From Victivallales bacterium (GTDB lineage: Bacteria > Verrucomicrobiota > Lentisphaeria > Oligosphaerales > Oligosphaeraceae): 50,409 nucleotides of DNA. A program made the translations under genes and the position numbers. Shown here in pieces: positions 41,962 through 50,409 of the stretch; the stretch's first letter is position 1, and the number at the start of each line of letters is the position of its first letter. Under the pieces are notes generated by a model. It was not told where the DNA came from. It ran no database searches and was given only the letters and a program-made list of their open reading frames with translations. The stretch is from assembly GCA_017535315.1 (NCBI GenBank), contig JAFXUD010000092.1:1-50409 (forward strand). The letters are read 5' to 3'.

Positions 41962-42852
41962 ATGGCACAACAGATACTGAACATAGGGTCGATGAACATC
42001 GACCACGTCTATCAGGTACCCCATTTCGTGTCGCCTGGAGAGACGTTGACAAGCTGCTCATATGTGCGAAATGCAGGCGGCAAGGGGCTGAACCAGTCCA
42101 TTGCTCTGGCGAGGGCAGGCGTCAACGTTGCCCATGGTGGAAAGATAGGTCCCGATGGAGTTTTCCTCAAGGAGCTTCTTTCCTCCGAAGGAGTGGATAC
42201 CTCCTCGGTCTTGATTGGCGACATGCCGACAGGACACGCCATCATCCAGGTAGATTCCAGTGGGCAGAACAACATCATCCTCTACCCTGGCGCCAACAGG
42301 CAACTAACGCGCGCAGAACTAGTGGGAATGCTCTCCTCCACCCCCGATGGTTCCTGGATTCTGCTCCAGAACGAGATCAACGAGATTCCGTTTATCTTAG
42401 AGGAGGCCCATGCGCATGGGCTTCATATCGCCATCAATCCTGCGCCCTGCGGTCCTGAAGTTCTCACTTATTCCCTTCAACTGGCAGATGTGCTTTTTGT
42501 GAATGAAATTGAGGGAGCGCAATTAGCCAACCTTCCATCGACAGCCAGCGCAAAGGAGATAGCCTCTTTGTTGTCAGGACTTTTTCCTTCGTTGGAAATC
42601 ATTCTGACACTTGGATCCGAAGGTGCACTCTACCAATACGGGAATATGCAAATCTTCATGCAAGCAGAGCAAGTCAAGCCAGTGGATACCACCAGTGCAG
42701 GCGATACCTTCACGGGATACTTTCTGGCTGCCAAACTGCGCGGTAAAACTCCGCAGGAAGCCATGCGGATTGCTTCGCACGCCGCTGCCATTACAGTAAC
42801 TCGCAAAGGAGCCGCCGCCTCCATCCCACGTGGAGACGAGGTTTTCTTGTGA
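41962..42852 (+). CDS. rbsK: Ribokinase-like PfkB carbohydrate kinase
   Basis: 296 residues. NAGGKGLNQS (about 37-46) is the ribose-binding/GG motif and PVDTTSAGDTFTGYF carries catalytic D248, with S245 in place of the more usual G of GAGD. It phosphorylates ribose or a similar sugar. No rbsDACB transporter is adjacent. It lies upstream of the giant secreted protein; the 181-base gap is filled with a heptamer array, and the promoter is probably in the divergent spacer. Confidence 0.85.
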   Translation: MAQQILNIGSMNIDHVYQVPHFVSPGETLTSCSYVRNAGGKGLNQSIALARAGVNVAHGGKIGPDGVFLKELLSSEGVDTSSVLIGDMPTGHAIIQVDSSGQNNIILYPGANRQLTRAELVGMLSSTPDGSWILLQNEINEIPFILEEAHAHGLHIAINPAPCGPEVLTYSLQLADVLFVNEIEGAQLANLPSTASAKEIASLLSGLFPSLEIILTLGSEGALYQYGNMQIFMQAEQVKPVDTTSAGDTFTGYFLAAKLRGKTPQEAMRIASHAAAITVTRKGAAASIPRGDEVFL

Positions 42853-42896
42853 AAACTTGGGAGAAGAGAGCGACGGGAAGGCCGGAAGAGACGGGA

Positions 42897-42980
42897 GGGA
42901 CAGGGGACTTGGGACAGGGGACTTGGGACAGGGGACAGGGGACTTGGGACAGGGGACTTGGGACAGGGGACTTGGGATCT
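42897..42980. repeat. Heptamer array (GGGACWK)
   Basis: Eleven exact 7-bp units, GGGACAG or GGGACTT, in order AG TT AG TT AG AG TT AG TT AG TT (42897-42973), then one degenerate unit GGGATCT. It occupies the gap between ribokinase and the secreted giant. Frames across it are open because of repeat bias, not coding. Confidence 0.95.
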
Positions 42981-43033
42981 TGCCATTTCAACAAAAAAAC
43001 ATCTGCTACTGTCACACATCTTACAAACCGACC

Positions 43034-46000
43034 ATGAATCATCTTAAAATCCTCTTTATCTCCGCATTGTTGCTCCTCTGCCTTGACCTATTTGCGGATT
43101 TCACCCTTGACAAGCAGAATTTCACATCGACAAGGTCAGCGCGCCATGACAACTATGTTCTGGAGATATCGACAACCTCCCCTGATTTCTCCATCGCATT
43201 CGGATATGGAGCAGAAAAGGAATGTGCCATTTTGAGAGGCAGCAAACGGGGGATTGTTCTACAAAAATTCACCCGCCAAGGCATAGTCAAACTGGCAGAA
43301 GGAAACGCTTCGCAATCCAGCTTGACCATTCGCAATTTTAACCACATCATCGAGGTACTTTCTAGCGGGAAACGCCTCATCTCGACGATGACCGACGGCA
43401 TTGGACGAGGCGAAATTGGATGCATCAACGCCACCGTCACCTCCTACCAGCGCCTAGAACCCATCACCTTCGGCGATGACTTTATGCGAACAGACGAGGA
43501 GGCAAAGGAATGGGGGCTATGGCAGCCTGTCAGCGGCAACTGGCTTATCCATTCCGTGATGGAGAGGATTCACGCCAATCCCGCGGCGCGTATTCGCGCT
43601 GGACGAGAACCTGTGCCAGACCGCAGCCCCAACCCCTTCTGCATAGCGGGTTCCGCTGAAACAGGTGAAGCCCTCATCATCACGGGACAGCCCTTCTGGT
43701 GCCAATATGAGGTCGGTGTATCCGTCCGTCCCGCACAAGGCGCCGCCTTTGGGCTCGCCTTTTCCGTGCAAGACCAGAACAACCTCTGGCTATTCAGATG
43801 GTCCCTTCCCTCCCTTGGCATGAAAGCTTCCACTATGGAACTCGTGCAGCGGAAAAATGGCAAGGAGACTGTACATGCATCCAAGTTGCTGGAAGGGCGC
43901 GCGGAAAACTGGCAGCGCCTCTCCGTCGCCCTCTACGGAAACCACATCACCGCGTTTCTGGATAGTGTCCCTGCCTTGCAAGTCAAAAGCAATGAAGTGC
44001 CTGGTGGGAAAATCGGTCTTTACTGCACGGGCGACACAGAATGCCGTTTCGATGACGTGCAGGTGAAAAGTATTACGGAACTCGAACTGGAACAGATTCC
44101 TGCTTCTGCCATCCAGCAGCTTTCAGGGAAATGGGAACTCAATGAAAATTCGTCATTAGGTCGTCGCAATGAGATTAGACTGAAAAAGGATGAAAAAAAC
44201 AGCCTTCCCATGGTTGTTTTCGGCTATCAGGATATGGAGCAGGCCTCCATCGAGGCTCTGTTTTCGGGCAAGGGTACCTGCAGCCTAGTTGGCGCGTGGA
44301 AAGCCAAAGGCAACTACTGGCTGGCCTCCTGCACAGACGACAATGGAGGGACAGCATACCTGGAGCGCGTCGCCAATGGCAAAAACTCATGCATCGCCAA
44401 AACCTCCTTCAAACGGACGCAAACAGCGCACGCAGGTCTTTACTACACGGAAGACGGGCACATTGAGTTCCGCGTAAATGGCGAATTGGTTTTAAGGGCA
44501 CCTCATTCCAACGCGACGAAAGGGCAGCCTGGCCTTGCCCTCACTAAGGGGATGTCTGCTGATTCCGTGAAACTGCTGTCATTTCCCAGGCAGGATTGGG
44601 AACGCCCCGTGGAGATCGAGCGTTTTGCCAACGATCCGTTCATGCAGGGATGGGCCTCCACACGCTACGCGTGGATTCGCCAGGGAAACGATGACGAAGT
44701 GGAGAAATACCCTCAACGCCATCTTTTCACGGGCGACATCTACGGTGCGCTCAAACTTGATGTTCCCCTGCTCCCAAAACTCTCCTTCCTGTTTGGAAGC
44801 GATGTCCTTTCACGCGAAAACAGCTATGCCATCGACTGCAAACTGGAGGAGGCGACAGGCAACGGCTCCATCTCCTTGCTCCGTTGCGGCAAGGAAGTGG
44901 CACAAGGCACCTTCACAGGACTACAGAAAACCATCCTGCCAGGCACCCAGATCATCGACGAGAAAATCGGAGCCAGGCCTCGCACACCCGACACCCCATC
45001 ATACGGCAAACTCTCCATTACGCGCGATGGTCGTGTCATCTACGCTTGCCTGAACGGAGAGGAGCTTTTCTCCTTCACCGACTCTGCCCCGCTCACAGGA
45101 CGTGCATTGGAAACCACCATCCCCTGCCCCGTTGATTTCATCCACTTCGGCGTGCGTCGTGAAAAACTGCTCGACTACCTGTTCGAGCAGGCAGAGACGG
45201 ACTGGGGAACCATCGGACGCTGGGAGGTCACCAACCGCTTTGCCTGCGACCCGCGCTGGTCGCATCAAAACGGCGAATCCAGGGGGACAGCCGCCATCTG
45301 GAGCAAATTCCAACTGCCAGAGGACTACACTATCGAATGCTTTGCTGGAATGAGGATGCGCCAGGGCGAATTTCTGGAAGGGGCAAAAATGTCCTATCCA
45401 CGCATCGGCGACATCAACGTGGCCCTTAACGCTGATGGGACGGAACTATTTAGCGGTTATAATTTCATCGTGGCCGCCTGGGACAAGGACTGGTCTGAAA
45501 AGTGGAGCTGCCTATACAGGAAAACCGATGTTGTCGCCAAAAACGATGTGGAGCTGATTCCACGGGGTCGCCACTATGCACCAAAGGCTCGCGCCATCAA
45601 ACAGGTCTGGGATCCAGGCGGACGCCCTGTCCACGGTGCCTGGTATTCTCTCAAAATCCGCAAGACGGGGGCGCAATATGAGATGTGGTTCGACCAATAC
45701 CCCGTCTTCTCATTCAAAGACCCATCGCCGCTCTCCGCTGGCAAACGAATCGCCCTCTGGACGCAGCACAACAGCATTGTCATCGCCCGCATGAAGGTTG
45801 GCTACAGGCAACTGGAGCGCACACTCCCCATCCCCTCCAGCAAATCCCCAGCGCAGCCTCCCGCGAAGGAGACCGACGCCAGACCTCCCGTTGACACGGA
45901 CTATACGGCGGATTTCAGCAAGGATCTCTGTGGGCTTTCCCACTGGAACGGCGACCAGTCCGCCGAACTGAATATTCTGAACAGCAAGACGGTGCGGGCG

Positions 46001-49000
46001 GAAAACGTCAATTCAGGCGGCGACTTCGGTGTATTGCTACCCTTTACAGGATTCAACATCCGCAAGATGGAGCGGTTGTCCTTTGCCTTGAAAAACTTCA
46101 AAGGAGCCTCCGTCAACCTTTATGTCACCGTTGCGGAATACCCTCAGAAGATGTTCTTTGTCCCCTTCACTGGCCCCGTGGAAGAAAACCACCATCTGGT
46201 CAAGCTCTGCCCGCCCGTGCAATCCTCAAACATCACATTGGACCTTGCGAGGCTCTTTGAACAAGCGTTGCCATACGCCACAACATTGACCTGTGACGGC
46301 ATGGTAATAGGGATGCTCCATGAGGGCTACCTGAACGCGGGTTCTACAGGCAACCATCAAGGTGCCTCCTTTGACCTAGCTAAACTAGCCTTGAAAATCG
46401 CGAATGGCTTTTCTGCCAAACCTCCGACGACCACACCTGCTGACAATGGTGAATGGGGCTTCACACCCATCTCAATCGCGTTCGACAATGAATCGCGGGA
46501 CGCTCCAAACCTGAACACCTGCACCTTGACCATCGGCACCACAACGCTGGCCGCCATTCCGCTCAACTCAGCCTACGACGCCGCAAAACGCAAACTCACC
46601 TTCCTGCCCCTCTTCTCTGCCATCCCCGATTCAAAACTCAACGAGCCCGTTACCGCCACCTTCAAATGGAAAAACATCCTCGAAGACAAGGAAAACACTT
46701 TGACGTGGACAATGATTCCAAAACCATCGGCGGACATATTCCCGCCGACGGCCCCCATCATCGATCCGTCACTGTGCATCCTGACAGCCAGCGATTTCAA
46801 AACCAATGCCCTGTCCATCAACAAGGAAACCTCAGAGATTTCCTTCATCCGACGCAACGATGGCCTCCCCTATGCACACATGAAAGCCACCGTAGCAGGC
46901 TCAGCCATCGCCTTCTCCTGCGGCTTCAAGCCCTTCCATGCAGCCAACTATCCTGTTCTGCTCTTTGATTACGCCATCCCGCCAGAAACCTTCATTGACC
47001 TGAAGCTGAACCTCCAGGGGCGGCGTTTCCGCAACCTGATGGGCATGACGGATATGGATATAGGGCAAAACCTCCTGCAAGATACCCTGCAAGGAGTGGT
47101 TGCGGATGGACAGTGGCATACGGCCCAGGTGAACCTTCTCGACTTCGTCCTTAGAGAATCCTCGCCTGATGCCCTTGATGACATCAACTGGCTTCGCAAG
47201 GAACTGAACATGAACGAAATCGCCTTCGGCAACTTTGCCTACAGCGGAAGTTCGCCATCCTCTGAATACAAGATTGGCAACATCCGCCTGGCACCAGCAG
47301 TCTCCACAGCCGAGAAGCCGCTCCGCATCTCGTGGGCAAGCACAGACACGGGCGGCATCAAGGGCTATGCCGTCCTGATTACCTCAAAAGAACCAGCCGT
47401 TCCCGAGAAAACCATTACCCATACGGACAACTACCAGGACATCAATCTCCTAGAGGAAGGGCTGCATTTCGTCAATGTAATGGCCTGCGACAAGAACGGA
47501 AACTGGGGAGCGCCGTCGCACGCCCCCATCATGGTCTGCAACCAGATGCCCTCCGTCGCCACCATCACCCCAGCGGACGGCATCAAAGCCGCCCCGCGTG
47601 AAATCCAGGTCACCTTCAACCGCAGCAACAACCGCCTGGACTTCAGCAATGCAGTTTTCCTGCTCAATGGAAAGGAGATGTCCATCCAGTATTACAACAC
47701 CCATTGGGATGAGAGAAGCTGGACACTTCGCTATGAGATTCTCAAAAACCAACTGTTCAGGACAAAGCTGGAGGACGAGACACCGTTTGCCTTTGAAATC
47801 AAGGGACTTTCCACTGAACTAGGACGCCCGTTGCCACCCGTGCTCACAAACTGGAAACTGGACTACACGAAGGACAAAACACCGCCCGACCTCCCGAACA
47901 TCTCCACTGGCTATGGTCAGATCAGCCTGATGGAGCACTTCACCATCGAAAAGCCCCTCAACAATGTCAATCTTGAATCCGCCTTTGTCAATGACGAAAT
48001 CTTGAAAAGCAGATGTCTGGAGGCTCGCTACAAGGAACGGCGGCGGCAATTTGTTCTTCTGCAAGTCTTTGACCGTGCCCGTCAGGGACTGCTGCGTTTC
48101 CGCTACTGCATCCCCGCAGGCGTGCCAGTCTCATTCATCTATCGTGTCGCAAAAGATTGGAAGGCGATTGGCCTGACGGAAGCATCCCAGGAAAAAATCA
48201 TGGCGAAGGGCATCGTCGACGACGGGAAATGGCATGTCGCCACGATTGACATGAAGCAACTTCTTGGTGAAACCTACCAGACGGCCCTAAGCAGTTCCAT
48301 CGGCTTCGGTTCTATCAACGAAGAACTCCTTCCAAAAGGCAGTTTCCGTCTGGATGACGTCTGCTTCCTCAGCACGCTTCCCCCTGTCCCGATGCTCTAT
48401 TTAGGACAGTATGACGAAACTGGCATCGGGGAGGCGAAATGCAAAATTTCCCGCCAGGAAAAGGATGTTCCAGAGGAACCCTTCGTCTATGGTGCCAACA
48501 AAATTGCGCTCTCAACCCCAGGTACCTATTTCATCCATGCCAATATCACAGACGGAGCAGGAAACACAAGCGAAACACTCCACCTTCCCTTCCTATGTGA
48601 AACGGCCGCTCCGAAAATCGCCGAAGACGGTCTGGAGGCAACGCCGCTGTCAAGATTCCATAGCATGAGCATGAAGGGTAAATCTGCCAATATTCTGAAG
48701 AACCAGGCCATCGGGGAGGATGGAAACACCCTGTTGATCCTCACCTTCTCTTCCAGCCAGAAGTTTGCACGCACGCTGATCCTCACCAGATACCAAGGCA
48801 AGGAGCTCTTGAAAGGACTTTCACTGGATGTCTATGGTCAGCGCATCGCCTCCATGAATATTCAGGCAATTGCATTTCCGTCGCTGAAGCCAGGTCCGCT
48901 CAAGGCCTTGCAGGAAGAGGAATCGCCTTCGAAAGTCACCTCCGCCCCCGTCGAACTCTTCTCCAAAGGCGAATGGCAGCGCGACATCACCCTCCCCTTC

Positions 49001-49108
49001 AAAAAGCCATTGAATACGCCCCCCGAATACATCGGCCTTCTGTTTACCCCAGAACAAAAGGACCGCCCATCCATCATCATTGACAATCTTAAGCCAATCA
49101 CCCAATAA
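43034..49108 (+). CDS. 2024-residue secreted multidomain beta protein
   Basis: From ATG 43034 a signal peptide MNHLKILFISALLLLCLDLFA starts the protein; the frame extends to 42830 through the heptamer array, which is not credible. Domains by eye: LamG/concanavalin-like modules in the first ~950 residues (GDDFMRTDEEAKEWGLWQP; a second and third after it), carbohydrate-binding-like modules near 960, 1260 and 1640 that share V-x-DG-x-WH (about 1356 and 1727), and FN3/Ig-like stretches (about 1440, 1510, 1790). No enzyme active site was recognised. It is exported and probably binds glycans at the cell surface. A DUF4838 gene starts 20 bases downstream. Confidence 0.7.
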   Translation: MNHLKILFISALLLLCLDLFADFTLDKQNFTSTRSARHDNYVLEISTTSPDFSIAFGYGAEKECAILRGSKRGIVLQKFTRQGIVKLAEGNASQSSLTIRNFNHIIEVLSSGKRLISTMTDGIGRGEIGCINATVTSYQRLEPITFGDDFMRTDEEAKEWGLWQPVSGNWLIHSVMERIHANPAARIRAGREPVPDRSPNPFCIAGSAETGEALIITGQPFWCQYEVGVSVRPAQGAAFGLAFSVQDQNNLWLFRWSLPSLGMKASTMELVQRKNGKETVHASKLLEGRAENWQRLSVALYGNHITAFLDSVPALQVKSNEVPGGKIGLYCTGDTECRFDDVQVKSITELELEQIPASAIQQLSGKWELNENSSLGRRNEIRLKKDEKNSLPMVVFGYQDMEQASIEALFSGKGTCSLVGAWKAKGNYWLASCTDDNGGTAYLERVANGKNSCIAKTSFKRTQTAHAGLYYTEDGHIEFRVNGELVLRAPHSNATKGQPGLALTKGMSADSVKLLSFPRQDWERPVEIERFANDPFMQGWASTRYAWIRQGNDDEVEKYPQRHLFTGDIYGALKLDVPLLPKLSFLFGSDVLSRENSYAIDCKLEEATGNGSISLLRCGKEVAQGTFTGLQKTILPGTQIIDEKIGARPRTPDTPSYGKLSITRDGRVIYACLNGEELFSFTDSAPLTGRALETTIPCPVDFIHFGVRREKLLDYLFEQAETDWGTIGRWEVTNRFACDPRWSHQNGESRGTAAIWSKFQLPEDYTIECFAGMRMRQGEFLEGAKMSYPRIGDINVALNADGTELFSGYNFIVAAWDKDWSEKWSCLYRKTDVVAKNDVELIPRGRHYAPKARAIKQVWDPGGRPVHGAWYSLKIRKTGAQYEMWFDQYPVFSFKDPSPLSAGKRIALWTQHNSIVIARMKVGYRQLERTLPIPSSKSPAQPPAKETDARPPVDTDYTADFSKDLCGLSHWNGDQSAELNILNSKTVRAENVNSGGDFGVLLPFTGFNIRKMERLSFALKNFKGASVNLYVTVAEYPQKMFFVPFTGPVEENHHLVKLCPPVQSSNITLDLARLFEQALPYATTLTCDGMVIGMLHEGYLNAGSTGNHQGASFDLAKLALKIANGFSAKPPTTTPADNGEWGFTPISIAFDNESRDAPNLNTCTLTIGTTTLAAIPLNSAYDAAKRKLTFLPLFSAIPDSKLNEPVTATFKWKNILEDKENTLTWTMIPKPSADIFPPTAPIIDPSLCILTASDFKTNALSINKETSEISFIRRNDGLPYAHMKATVAGSAIAFSCGFKPFHAANYPVLLFDYAIPPETFIDLKLNLQGRRFRNLMGMTDMDIGQNLLQDTLQGVVADGQWHTAQVNLLDFVLRESSPDALDDINWLRKELNMNEIAFGNFAYSGSSPSSEYKIGNIRLAPAVSTAEKPLRISWASTDTGGIKGYAVLITSKEPAVPEKTITHTDNYQDINLLEEGLHFVNVMACDKNGNWGAPSHAPIMVCNQMPSVATITPADGIKAAPREIQVTFNRSNNRLDFSNAVFLLNGKEMSIQYYNTHWDERSWTLRYEILKNQLFRTKLEDETPFAFEIKGLSTELGRPLPPVLTNWKLDYTKDKTPPDLPNISTGYGQISLMEHFTIEKPLNNVNLESAFVNDEILKSRCLEARYKERRRQFVLLQVFDRARQGLLRFRYCIPAGVPVSFIYRVAKDWKAIGLTEASQEKIMAKGIVDDGKWHVATIDMKQLLGETYQTALSSSIGFGSINEELLPKGSFRLDDVCFLSTLPPVPMLYLGQYDETGIGEAKCKISRQEKDVPEEPFVYGANKIALSTPGTYFIHANITDGAGNTSETLHLPFLCETAAPKIAEDGLEATPLSRFHSMSMKGKSANILKNQAIGEDGNTLLILTFSSSQKFARTLILTRYQGKELLKGLSLDVYGQRIASMNIQAIAFPSLKPGPLKALQEEESPSKVTSAPVELFSKGEWQRDITLPFKKPLNTPPEYIGLLFTPEQKDRPSIIIDNLKPITQ

Positions 49109-49128
49109 TGCAAAGGAGCATTTAAAGC

Positions 49129-50409
49129 ATGAAACGACTGCTGACCTTCCTCGTTGCCTCTGCTTTGGCTCTTCAGGCGCAAATCAACCTCGTCAAGGAC
49201 AAAACTCCCCAGGCCGACATTGTCTTCAGCGAACAAGCCAAACTGGCCACCAAGGCCCTCAACGAATACCTGCTCAAGGCGACAGGTGCCCAACTGCCTG
49301 TCATTCAGACCGAACCATCACGCGCCAAAATCACCTTCACCATTGACCCTGCCATGGATTCGGAAGCCTTCAAGGTGCAGTTCCCAGACGCATCCACCAT
49401 CGCCATCTCCTCTGGTTCCTCTGACGGTCTGAAAATCGCCGTCTGGGACTTTCTCGAACGTCATTTAGGCATCCGCTGGCTCTTCCCTGGCGACCTCGGC
49501 GAGGTGGTGCCACCGCATCCAACCATCACCATCCCCCCTACCCCCTACGAAGACAGCCCCTCCTTTCTCAGCAGAAAGTTCTCTGGCGGCAAGACAGGCC
49601 ATCCCGAATGGCAGGACAAGGTGCGGGCGGGCAGAATCCGCATCTCCTTCCACCACAATCTCCACAAGCTATTTCACCCCAGTGACTTTGCTGAAACGCA
49701 CCCCGAGTTTTACCCCGTTCTGAACGACGGCAAACGCTTCATCCCCAAGCCCGACCCCAAAGACAGAAAGTGGGAGAGGGGCTGGCAACCCTGCTTCACG
49801 GCCCCTGGCATCGCCGAGGCCGCCGCAGAGAAAATCATCACCTATTTCGACCGCACTGGTCAGCGCACCTACTCGCTCGGCATCAACGACACCAACAACC
49901 ACTGCCAATGCGCCAAATGCAAAGCCATTGTCGGCGACAAGCGCAACTTCAACCACGTGGCAGACTACTCCCCTGTTTTCATCCCCTTTGCCAACAAGGT
50001 TGCCGAATTGGTCAGTGAAAAATACCCCGACTGCACAATCGGCTTCCTCGCCTACAGTTGCATCCTGGAGCCCGTGCCTGGCCTCAAGCTCCACAAAAAC
50101 CTCGTCCCCTTCATGACCTTCGACAGGATGATGTGGACCGACAAGGACAAGGAGGCCAATGGCCACGCCCTCACCGACCAATGGAAGGAACTCACCAAAC
50201 AGCTTGGATGGTCCGACTACATCTACGGCAGATGGTATGACCTTCCGCGCGTCTATTTCCACCATGCAGCCGAGTACCTCCGCTGGGGCTATGCCCACGG
50301 TGTCCGCCACCACTACGCAGAGTACTATCCACGCGAAGACTGGCACGAGGGCCCCAAATACTATCTTTTCGCGAAGCTTCTCTGGAACATCAACACCGAT
50401 GTCGATGCC
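49129..50409 (+). CDS. DUF4838 domain protein with signal peptide (3' end beyond window)
   Basis: 427 codons seen, open to the window edge. Signal peptide MKRLLTFLVASALALQAQ, then a glucuronidase-like N-terminal domain (TKALNEYLLKATGAQLPV; VWDFLERHLGIRWLFPG) and DUF4838 with the motif NNHCQCAKCK (C-x-C-x-x-C), which matches NNQCECIACK of the protein at 22655-24571. AAAGGAG at 49112-49118 supports the start. It is exported and follows the giant secreted protein, so the two likely work on the same polymer. C-terminal length unknown. Confidence 0.8.
   Translation, partial: MKRLLTFLVASALALQAQINLVKDKTPQADIVFSEQAKLATKALNEYLLKATGAQLPVIQTEPSRAKITFTIDPAMDSEAFKVQFPDASTIAISSGSSDGLKIAVWDFLERHLGIRWLFPGDLGEVVPPHPTITIPPTPYEDSPSFLSRKFSGGKTGHPEWQDKVRAGRIRISFHHNLHKLFHPSDFAETHPEFYPVLNDGKRFIPKPDPKDRKWERGWQPCFTAPGIAEAAAEKIITYFDRTGQRTYSLGINDTNNHCQCAKCKAIVGDKRNFNHVADYSPVFIPFANKVAELVSEKYPDCTIGFLAYSCILEPVPGLKLHKNLVPFMTFDRMMWTDKDKEANGHALTDQWKELTKQLGWSDYIYGRWYDLPRVYFHHAAEYLRWGYAHGVRHHYAEYYPREDWHEGPKYYLFAKLLWNINTDVDA

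Noticed and set aside
42830-43033. N-terminal extension of the giant secreted protein
   Set aside because: Would put Gly/Asp/Trp repeats from the heptamer array before a clear signal peptide at 43034.

Overview
The window looks like chromosomal DNA from a heterotrophic, probably host- or sediment-associated bacterium of the PVC group, most plausibly Lentisphaerota/Victivallales-like. This is an inference from gene content: two DUF4838 proteins, two 'FAD_oxidored' oxidoreductases beside a GH42-like glycosidase, an XRE-cupin regulator beside an acyl-CoA ligase, a MoxR/ABC/coiled-coil membrane cluster, and very large secreted multidomain proteins. HldD (ADP-heptose epimerase) and two WaaP-like kinases fit a Gram-negative envelope with heptose-containing LPS. 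I see no rRNA, tRNA, CRISPR array, integrase, transposase or phage gene.

Layout. 1-536: 14-bp tandem array and spacer. 537-3600 (+): FAD oxidoreductase and GH42-like protein, convergent with a second FAD oxidoreductase (3709-4998, -). 5110-7932 (-): compact operon HTH regulator > amidohydrolase > HldD > nitroreductase. 8064-15344 (-): coiled-coil membrane protein > MoxR ATPase > ABC ATPase > ABC permease > membrane-anchored exported protein. 15579-21706 (+): ABC-F ATPase > nitrilase > WaaP-like kinase > nonamer array > copper P-type ATPase. 21752-22430 (-): AbrB/PIN toxin-antitoxin pair. 22655-32147 (-): C25/M14 double protease > aldo/keto reductase > kinase > sialidase-like > DUF4838. 32464-36988 (+): XRE-cupin > acyl-CoA synthetase > oligopeptide-binding-type protein. 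37788-40197 (+): secreted SGNH hydrolase > beta-propeller. 40355-41743 (-): PHP phosphoesterase. 41962-50409 (+): ribokinase > 2024-residue secreted protein > second DUF4838 protein, cut by the window edge.

How the genes fit together (inference): the FAD oxidoreductases, GH42-like protein, sialidase, DUF4838 proteins, SGNH esterase, ribokinase and the C25/M14 protease suggest degradation of complex glycans and glycoproteins. HldD and the kinases suggest LPS-core work. MoxR/ABC genes probably serve envelope assembly.

The most unusual content is between the genes. (1) Short-period arrays occupy four spacers. The clearest has 25 consecutive 9-bp units (19219-19443) facing an inverted nonamer arm; a smaller relative at 40223-40346 shares its boxes; a third is built of GGGACWK heptamers; a fourth has a 14-bp unit. 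(2) Three copies of a 200-270 bp triple-hairpin element lie at 12333-12601, about 13683-13882 and about 37105-37364, two of them in consecutive gaps of the MoxR operon. (3) Small inverted-repeat elements with GAGGTAATT-type ends lie at 3594-3681, 7987-8037, 22467-22516 and 32188-32341, and the same ends bound one triple-hairpin copy. These look like interlocking families of non-autonomous elements with no mobilising gene in view.
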